A stretch of DNA of 64,000 bases from contig NC_030989.1 in the NCBI RefSeq assembly GCF_000149955.1, positions 3,171,839 through 3,235,838 on the forward strand, read 5' to 3'. The notes under the pieces were generated by a model. That model had not been told where the DNA came from and ran no database searches. It was given only the letters and a program-made list of their open reading frames with translations. Shown in pieces: positions 56,519 through 64,000 of the stretch (the stretch's first letter is position 1; each line of letters starts with the position of its first letter). A program made the position numbers and the translations under genes. This DNA is from Fusarium oxysporum f. sp. lycopersici 4287. Lineage: Eukaryota > Ascomycota > Sordariomycetes > Hypocreales > Nectriaceae.

Positions 56519-58264
56519 ATGGACCGCAGCTTCGATATCACGACGGAAACGGGCGCTGCGTCGATTCACGGCGGCATCATTCCCCTAGAACCCCTCAATC
56601 CGAAAGCGAAGATAAGAACAGCCAATCAAGCCAGCATCAACAATGACAGCGACACGCAACTGAACCCTCCAGTTCCCGAAGAGGAAAATGCTTCAAGCGC
56701 ACAAGACTCAAATGGTCTGGGGATATCCAAGACAAGAGGTGTCATTGTCATCGTCACTCTTGCGGGCATCAGCTTTCTCAATACCATGGGCTCCGGCATT
56801 CTCATCGCTGCGCTTCCCAAAATTGCTGACGACGTTGGCCTCTCTGAGAACCTCATCCTCTGGCCCGCAGCAGTGTATGCGCTCGCAGCTGGATGTCTGT
56901 TACTCATCTTTGGTGCAATCGCGGATGTCGTCGGAGCCAAGTTGATGTGGGTTACGGGGAGCTTTCTCTTTGTAGCTTTCACATTGGCTGTTGGCCTTGC
57001 TCAGACGGGCATTCAGGTCATTCTTTTTCGCACTCTACTTGGAGCCTCGATATCGATGTGCTTGCCTACAGCTGTCAGCTTGATAGCCAATACCTTCCCC
57101 AAGGGACCTTGGAGAAATGTCGCGTTTGCGATCAACGGCATGGGCAGTCCTCTTGGCTACGCTCTCGGCCTCGTTCTTGGAGGTATCTTCACCGATACGA
57201 TCGGCTGGAGATGGGCTTACTACATGAGCGCAATCATCAACTTTTGTCTATCCACAGGCGCGATCTGGTCGCTTCCCTCTGTGTATACTCCATCAGAGCG
57301 GAAATGGACGACGCGCTTGATGCATGAGATTGACTGGGTTGGAGCTACCACTATGAGTGTTGCACTCGGCATGCTGCTCTATGTCCTTGCCATGATATCC
57401 TCGTCGTACAAGAGACTTGACGACCCCCAGAATATCGCGCTTTTGACAGTTGCCATTATTCTGTTGGCTGCATTTCCCTTCTGGATGGACTATCAGGTCA
57501 AGCGCGGAAAGCCAGCCTTAATACCCAACAGCCTCTGGAAGAATCGGTCTTTCACATCAGTTTGCATTGCTGTCTTCTTGTGCTGGGCTTCGCTGAATGG
57601 TATTGAGTATTTCACAACGCTATAGTGAGTCCCTTGAGATACTAATTTGATCACTTACTGACCCTGGCCCCGTAGCTTCCAAAAGGTCGAGGGTCTGTCG
57701 GCTCTAGAAAGCTCCCTCAGATTTCTACCGCATGTCATCATGGGTGTGGCGGTCAACATCATCACTGGCTTCCTCATCGCCAAAGTTAAGGTTCGCACGT
57801 TAGCTGTTGTCTCAGCACTTGTGACAATGGTGGCCGCCCCTCTGATGGCGACCGTTGACGTTGGTGAGAACTATTGGCTTGCTCCTTTTTGGGCCATGTT
57901 CCTTTCACCCGTCAATCCGGATGGTAGGTTAAACCGCGCTTTGACCTGGTCAAGCTAATGTAAAATAGTATTATTCACTGTGTCAAACCTCGTGATTTCC
58001 GACGCTTACCCCCCAGAGATGCAGTCCCTCGCTGGTGGTGTCTTCAACGAAGTCGCTCAATTTGGCAACTCAGTCGGTTTGGCCATTACCGCCGCAATTG
58101 CTGCTTCAGTTACAGAGCACTCCAACATCACGGAACGCCAAGAGGCTTTGATGAAAGGGTATCGGGCTGCATTCTGGACCATCTTTGCCAGCTGCAGCAC
58201 GGTCACCATTGTAGTATGGCTTGGTTTGAAGAAGGGCGGTATCGTTGGAAGGAAGCAGGATTAA
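56519..58264 (+). CDS. MFS multidrug-type transporter (DHA2 family)
   Basis: Three exons, 56519-57624, 57676-57923 and 57969-58264, give 549 residues from MDRSFDITTETG. An unstructured cytosolic N-terminus of about 75 residues precedes the first helix (GVIVIVTLAGISFLNTMGSG). DHA2 signatures are ALPKIADDVGLSENLILWP, AIADVVGAKLMWVTGSFLFV (motif A region) and TLLGASISMCLPTAVSLIAN (motif B region), then GSPLGYALGLVLGGIFTDTI with GWRWAYYMSAI (motif C and segment 5 end). About 14 helices are expected. The substrate would be a toxic compound or secondary metabolite exported across the plasma membrane. It is on the same strand as the flavin monooxygenase 590 bp upstream, a common pairing. The start at 56519 is the first ATG in frame. 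Confidence 0.9.
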
Positions 58265-58322
58265 TTATGAGTGTCCAGAATTTTTAATAACTTCAAATGG
58301 TATATTCGTAGCAACTACTTAA

Positions 58323-58673
58323 CTAAGACTTTCCAAAGAGCCTTCTAGCAAACCCTCGAGCTCCTTCTGAGCGCGTGATCATCTTCTTACGATCTGCCTG
58401 GAACTGATCGGGAGAAGTCAAGACGCATTGGTTGACTTGCTCGTGTTTCGACGTCCTGAACCGTATTTGACACATCCAGACGCCCTTGAGAAACTCCCCA
58501 GGTGACGGTATCACTCTTATCTCATGCTCTGTCAAAGACATGATGAACTCGGGTTTCAATATCCCACAAACAGCTGCTGCCCAGTTATACGGAAGGGCTG
58601 GTTTATGAGATGCCCAGTCCGTTTGAGACCATTGCGGAGCCACTGCAATTACTTGGAGCGGTTCAGTACCCAT
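58323..58673 (-). CDS. Hypothetical protein, possibly an exon of the PigL_N-type gene
   Basis: A 116-codon open frame starts MGTEPLQVIAVAPQW. The protein contains LPYNWAAAVCGILKPEFIMS and IRVIPSPGEFLKGVWMCQIR and looks like real coding sequence, but I do not recognise a family. It lies 100-130 bp beyond the end of the HeLo-like gene on the same strand. It may be its last exon or a separate small gene. The MFS gene on the other strand ends 60 bp away. Confidence 0.4.
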   Translation of the reverse strand: MGTEPLQVIAVAPQWSQTDWASHKPALPYNWAAAVCGILKPEFIMSLTEHEIRVIPSPGEFLKGVWMCQIRFRTSKHEQVNQCVLTSPDQFQADRKKMITRSEGARGFARRLFGKS

Positions 58674-58770
58674 GATGTTCTTGGTACAGGCGTGTTGGGG
58701 GCGGATTGTTGGTTGTACTGTATACTATCAAGACGTTAGAACAAGAAGAGTGTGGTTCCTCCTGAAGCAA

Positions 58771-60723
58771 TCAATGAACCTCGTGTATTGTCCCACAGAT
58801 CATTTTGCCAAAGACTTTGCAATGATCTTTATGATAAGGCGGATCCAGTAAGACACCATCCACTTTACTAACCAAGTTGTCTGTCTTGTACAGTATACCC
58901 AGCTCTGTGAGAATAATCTCGATCTCAGGGTGAATTCCATCCCATCTTGGAGGTCCCTCAACGACAATGACAATGTTATGCCATGAGGAGGTGGGACATC
59001 GTCGCCAAGCTCCAAACGCCGCGTCAATCCAACAACTGCAGTGGTGATAAACTCCCATTGGCGTTTAAAAACAGAAGAAGTAGTCATCGTCGTCACTGGA
59101 ATGTAGAAGACAATTTTGATGTCTCTAGGTTTTAGATATCGCTTCGGTCGTAGAGTGTCTTTCTGCGAGGGGAACTCTTGTGCTGAACACGCCAAAGCTG
59201 TGAAGCTATTGCAGGAGGATTCGATATAGTAATCTTCAGACAAGAGATCTGTGACCGCTGTTGGCATGGGCCAGTTGATCACTAATTTGCCGTGGAAAGT
59301 CTCAACCCCCAAGTAGCTGAAGTCTGGCGTTTCTGACAATACGTCATATCCGGAGATGGTAAGGCGATCTGTCTTCGATGCGTTTGTTGAGACACCTTTC
59401 GTTACCTCAGGTTCGTCATTTTCGTAGTTGTGAGAGTACCTTTCATTACTGTCATATTTTGCAGGACCCGGTTTGAACTGTCGTTCCTGGGCGGCTTGAC
59501 TGGTTTCGGTTGATCGGTCCTCAAATATCTGCCTCTCATGAACTCTTGCATGGTCTGGATAATGGATTCCAGCGACTCCTCGTGCATCGTCCTGTGATGA
59601 TGTAGACTGGGCTGAAGTCGTTAAACGCTCGACTTCGCCCAAATATGCCTGATTTACGTGAGCTTGCCATTCTTTCTCCTTCTTCTCCCAATATTTTGTT
59701 TCACTCTCTACTGAGGACTTCTCCCATTCTTCAAGGTAAGCGTCATCGGGCGGTACTGCAAGCTCATCATCTTCCTCGGAAGGTTGCCGATGACCTGAAT
59801 GGTGGAAAGCGATCGGCTGTTGGATGTGCTGCTGTGGAGACTCAAGCGAACGTTGGACGTCTTTCAGCTTTGTTTCGGCCAACCTTTCCTGGCGCTTTTG
59901 CTCTTCCCATCTCTTCTTCTTCAACTTGTATGACACTGGATCGGTCGCTGCAGAATCCAGCTCCCAGTCCGAAAGATAAGCAGGATCGGAAGGCTTATCG
60001 CTCCCTTCCTCTTTCTCAAGAACAAAAGATGGTGCTTTTGTGCTAGAATCTCCTCCATCGATAGATGCGCCATCCATGGTCTTCTCAGTATATGTCGTCA
60101 TCTCCTCAAGAAAGTTCTGAAGGATGTAGTCGTTTCCTCCTTGCTTCGGTAATCGTTGCTGAAGGCGAAGTATTTCTTCCAGAATTTGCGCCGTGTCATC
60201 TTTTATCGTTGACGTCTCATTACGAATCGCTGATGTGTCGTTTTTAATCTCTTTGGTAACGTGCCTACATGTATTGGTCAACCTGTCCCAAGTAGTCGCG
60301 TGGGTACTTACAGTGATATCATATCCAGAGCTAACTCCAATGCTGCCTTATGAGCCTCAAGATTTGAGCGCAGTTTTGCGACATCTCCTTGTCCATTGAT
60401 GGTCCAACCAGCCTTGGATTTGAGTCGGTTATCGCCGCCATATTTCGTGATACACTCTTGTAGCTCTACGACCACCGAGTTGCAATTGGTTACGATACCG
60501 AGACATGTTGTTCGAGAGTCGTGGGAAATGTCTTGCTCTCATCAGCCACATCTTCCTGGATGAGTTCAAGGACTGTTTGTAGAGAGAGCAGCTCACGTGC
60601 CACCCGGTCAAGATCACCCCGGGCTTCGCGACAAGTGCGAACAAAGGAGTTGATGGACAGTGATAGGGACCCAATGGTTGAAATGAGAGTGGCGCATCCT
60701 GTCGCTATCGATAAAGGGTCCAT
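58771..60723 (-). pseudogene. HeLo-like (PigL_N) domain protein gene with frameshifts
   Basis: The first exon starts at 60723 with MDPLSIATGCATLISTIGSL and CREARGDLDRVARELLSLQT, the hallmark of the fungal HeLo-like/PigL_N domain (PF17111) found at the N-terminus of NLR-like and cell-death proteins. Near 60500 the frame shifts by one base in the middle of this domain; the continuation (VVVELQECITKYGGDNRLK, then ALELALDMIS) is in another frame. A good intron (60265-60311) leads to a 490-codon frame with a coiled-coil region (IRNETSTIKDDTAQILEEIL) and long charged linkers. The C-terminal domain (YLGVETFHGKLVINWPMP) is uncharacterised. Its frame appears to shift again between 59040 and 59100, because the more protein-like end (IVIVVEGPPRWDGIHPEIEI) is in the other frame and stops at 58771. 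Either the gene is decaying or the assembly has indels here. Confidence 0.65.
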
Positions 60724-62374
60724 GATACTATAAGATATCCATGATCATTGACATGCGACAGTGAGATTCTTGAGCGAGGGGTACTGAAACCGGTTTTCAG
60801 CTGACGGGGGATCATTTGATCTGGGATACCCAATTGGTTGATGAGTTCAATGCATTTTACTAAGGCGCTTAACAATTATACAGTTGCGTCATTGGCTCAT
60901 CAAGATGCCAAGCTTCAACGGTAATCGAACGATAATGGATAAGTTGAAGGATGTTATTCGCATAATTCTCGCATCGTCAGAAATCGCTGAGATTGGCGCA
61001 CAATTGAGTATCGCTGGTACCACCGAGCACTATGTAAAGATGACAGAAAGATGTCTAGTATATAAACTTAATTGGATGTTGTAGTACAGCCGTTCATTTA
61101 AGGATGCTCAGTAAGCACAGCGGTAATTCATAGGTGATGATTATTGTTTCCCAAGAAGATATATTTGCGTATAATCTTAAAAAGAAAACATCATTTTCTT
61201 TTCGGGCTCTAAAAATGAGTACGATGCCCTAGGAAGATAACTTTAATACGTCAAATGCAAGTAACCTTTGCAATGCCTCAATCCGAGGCTAACGTCATTT
61301 GCAGCTCCGCCTTCTGTTCCGTGTGTCACGAAATTGAGGTCGGAGGAATGGTAGGTCCACCAGGTTTTATGCTGGCAGTAGACCTCACTATCCTGGAAAC
61401 CAGGCCACTCAAAAATGAGTGATTAACATTAAGAAATAATCATTCTCAAAACTTACCTAAACCTGCGTTGGCATGCTTATCTCGCTGTCCCGGGTAGGTG
61501 GAGAAATATGTGACGACAATGGCATGATCAGAGGCGCCTCGTCGGACTAACGATGTGCACACGAGTAATGGCTCAAAATAGCTTGCACGGAGTTAATCCG
61601 TTGTCGCTAATGAATAAACTCTCGTGCTGTAGTGCTTGCATAAATCTAATCGGTCTAACGGTGAACGTCAGCCACCCGGAGGAGATGCGCCGGACATACA
61701 AGTGTCATGGTGCATGGCGATCGCCAGAATCTGGTTAACGATAGGGCTGTGTGAGCGGCTACTTCAGGGGAAACTCGATCTGGCCAATCGAAAGCTCCAG
61801 CTTAAATAGTCTATGCCATCATAAGTTTGCTTGTGAGATCTAATGACAGTGCTTTGGGACTAGTAGATCCATGCAAACATCTCCCTGAATTTCGTGAATG
61901 AGACTGTCTAACTCCATTCTCTCATCAATGACAAGCTGATAATTCATTTCCATCATTCTCACCGATAATTGCTCTGCAAATTGGCCCATACCCCGGGTTT
62001 GGCTGCTATTGTTGTTAGTTACACCGCATCATCATCTAGTCTGAATGCGGGGTGAGCATTGGGCGATCACCAATATTTGACCGTGAATTTCTTGTGCGAC
62101 ATTGTGTTGGGAATTGAACAAAGCAAAGTCAATGACATCTACGAATATGCTCACGGCGAAGAGCAGAGAACAAACACTTCGATCAATTCGATCCATGACG
62201 TCAATGAGTTCGTATGTCTCAGCGTTTGCTCGATGAATATGAGAGGATTGATGTTTATAAAAGAAGGACAAATCTCTAAGTTGTGCTTCCAATTCATCAT
62301 CATCAAACATTCAATCTCATCAACAATCACAAACAACTTCACCAACCTTTATCACCACCAACAACTACTTCATC
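60724..62374. other. 1.65-kb intergenic region without a supported gene
   Basis: I see only short unsupported frames here and no RNA gene or repeat. The last 100 bp have the CT- and CA-rich leader of the small protein gene at 62375. Confidence 0.45.
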
Positions 62375-62675
62375 ATGTCTGACTACAAGCCCACTGGTAC
62401 ATCTTCCCTTCCACTCTCCCTCATAGCACAGTCTCTAACAACATACAGAGCACGACGGCCTCCGCAAGGACGGTCAGCCTGACGGTCGTGTCGGCACCGG
62501 CGAGTTCGCTCACGGCAAGGTCGACCCCCACAAAGCCGGCGAGCAGGGCGGAAAGACCTCCGGCTCCGGAGAGGGCCTTGGAAGTAGTGACAGCAGCGGT
62601 GGTGACTACAAGCCCACTGAGCACGGTGGCCTGAAGAAGGACGGCAGCCCTGACCAGCGTGTCAAGGGTAACTAA
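62375..62675 (+). CDS. Small hydrophilic stress/conidiation-type protein with repeated motif
   Basis: Two exons, 62375-62396 and 62449-62675, give 82 residues. It is extremely hydrophilic and rich in Gly, Lys and Asp, with no cysteine, signal or membrane helix. The motif DYKPTEHDGLRKDGQPDGRV at the N-terminus recurs at the C-terminus (DYKPTEHGGLKKDGSPDQRV). Between them lie GTGEFAHGKVDPHKAGEQGG and a Gly/Ser linker. The central KAGEQGGKTSG resembles the KGG-type motif of stress and conidiation proteins such as CON-10. The CT-rich leader and tiny first exon are typical of highly expressed, inducible genes. It is probably an intrinsically disordered protectant made in spores or under stress. 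The exact family name is not certain. Confidence 0.78.
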
Positions 62676-64000
62676 GGCGTTACGGATTATGCAGCGATAT
62701 CTAGTATGTGAAAGATAAAGCTTTAACACCGATCTCTCATGTCGCGTCTACTATAGTGAAAGTGAACGTGATGTATGTGACTTGAAAGGACTTTGATTAT
62801 TTGAATGATGCACTTGCTTATTGGGTTATAACGCCAGCATGCATAGCGTCATTGTGATGATGCACATTGTCTCACTCCGAAACTTCACTGAACGAAAGCA
62901 CTATCATTGTTAAAAACTTAATGATTCAGATAATCTTACCAATTTTGGAGTTTTAATTGGCATGGCATCCGGGTTTTGTCCAAACGTTGCGATTGGCTTC
63001 ATTCACGACGTTGGCTGAGCCGCAAAACGCCAACATCAACCACTTTATCTGAGCCGCAGACTAGGAAATAACATTGCGATCTACATTTCGTATCGCAAAT
63101 ATTTCCTCTTTCCTCGAGCGACATCTGTAACAGACCATACTATGTAAAAAAAATAAGCTTCGATAGATTGACTCGCGTCTCACTCTCAGGGCTGAGGCCC
63201 GTATCCACCGCGGAGCCGAACCCTCAGCATTGACCAGGGTAAGCACATGGCATTTTGACAACACCACGCGATGAGGCTTGAGCCACGAACTATCTATTAC
63301 CTTCTGTCCGGGATCAATTCATCCTGTCTCTAATCATCCAACACCACGTTTTTTGAATTGGTACTAGATAAGCCCCTTTTATTCAGTGTGAGTTGACCAA
63401 GGCTAACTAATCTCTCAGGCTTGTGTTCCGGGCTTTTGGGTGTTGATGGACGCTAAGATGCGGAGCCGCAAAAGCAAATACTCGTCCAGGGTCTTGTATG
63501 CAAGACTGCCAATAGTGATGATTGGGAATGACTGCTAGGTATTGATTAGTGATTCAGCTAAATGACCCAATTCGCCATTTCAAGAAGATGGGAAAGATGG
63601 GAATGAGGGCGAGATGTCGATAAATCAATTGATTAGGACGTAGAGTCATAGACAATGAGACAATCTTCAAGTAACCTAATTCAACTCCATTGACCCGGGG
63701 ACATGCACGTCTGTAACCAACATCACACATCGCGGGGTACCTTGCAGTCATAACACTCCCAAAAGAAATGAGCCCAGGGGATCCGGACAATTGGGCTGCA
63801 ACCTCCCACACAAAAGATCTTCCACGGTCCGTATTCCGGTGCATAAGCGCATCATCCAAGAGCCAGGATCAGGCTCAGACGCAAAAGTACGCTCTAACGG
63901 ATGCAACGCCTCCTCGTGGCCCCTGAGTCGAGCTAGCGTCTGCACCTTTTCCCTCAAATATATGCATCTCAATGCACCAAGAAAATCTGGCCTCGGAGTC
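62676..64000. other. Terminal 1.3 kb without a supported gene
   Basis: This is the 3' flank of the small protein gene and further sequence to the window edge. Open frames on the minus strand at 63554-63972 overlap each other in different phases and have no recognisable features. I cannot exclude the end of a gene beyond the edge. Confidence 0.4.

Noticed and set aside
1..64000. CRISPR arrays, rRNA or tRNA genes, bacterial operon signals and Fusarium mimp termini
   Set aside because: I looked for regular spaced repeats, cloverleaf sequences with both internal boxes, and CAGTGGG-type mimp ends, and saw none convincing. This is a visual scan, not an exhaustive search.

Overview
The window is nuclear DNA of a filamentous ascomycete, most like Fusarium or a close relative. 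The genes have one to seven short GT-AG introns (about 45-65 nt, often with a CTAAC/TGAC branch site). They include families typical of these fungi: Zn2Cys6 regulators, HET-domain proteins, an AA9 monooxygenase, a fungal-rhodopsin-like membrane protein and hAT transposons. There is no rRNA, tRNA or CRISPR array that I can support, and one assembly gap (Ns, 7508-7695).

Region 1 (0.5-16 kb) looks like a plant or gum polysaccharide catabolic locus. It holds a secreted pectate lyase and a secreted beta-propeller (BNR_4-type) protein that may be a uronate lyase. With them are a Zn2Cys6 regulator, an MFS sugar transporter, a ferredoxin-reductase-like protein, a large FAD-dependent oxidoreductase and a second Zn2Cys6 regulator. 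The motif CGGAACCRCCG (a CGG-N5-CCG palindrome) occurs in the promoters of the propeller protein, the transporter/reductase pair and the oxidoreductase/regulator pair, which suggests one regulon. A perfect 16-bp inverted repeat lies just upstream of the propeller gene.

Region 2 (16-27 kb) is accessory: a HET gene whose only good start is out of frame, an intronless AAC(3)-like acetyltransferase of bacterial type, a small secreted AA1/elicitor-like protein, a secreted berberine-bridge-like FAD oxidase and a rhodopsin-like membrane protein. Region 3 (27-35 kb) is rich in decay and transposons. An AA9 monooxygenase gene is broken by a 759-bp MITE with an 8-bp target duplication and also by a frameshift. 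A 3.1-kb hAT element follows, and a decayed copy of the rhodopsin gene 3' end and its flank lies 8 kb from the original.

Region 4 (35-48 kb) carries a mitochondrial carrier with an extra N-terminal membrane segment, a second HET protein, a divergent pair made of a protease-like protein (SGSW motif) and a protein with a C-terminal membrane anchor, a dienelactone hydrolase, a short-chain dehydrogenase and a third Zn2Cys6 regulator. Region 5 (49-64 kb) has a second, intact-looking hAT element inserted exactly after codon 10 of a dienelactone-hydrolase/SnoaL-like gene. It is followed by a flavin monooxygenase and an MFS exporter pair, a frameshifted HeLo-like (PigL_N) gene and a small stress/conidiation-type protein with a repeated motif. 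Splice sites were placed by eye from consensus and frame; family calls come from recognised motifs, not from searches.
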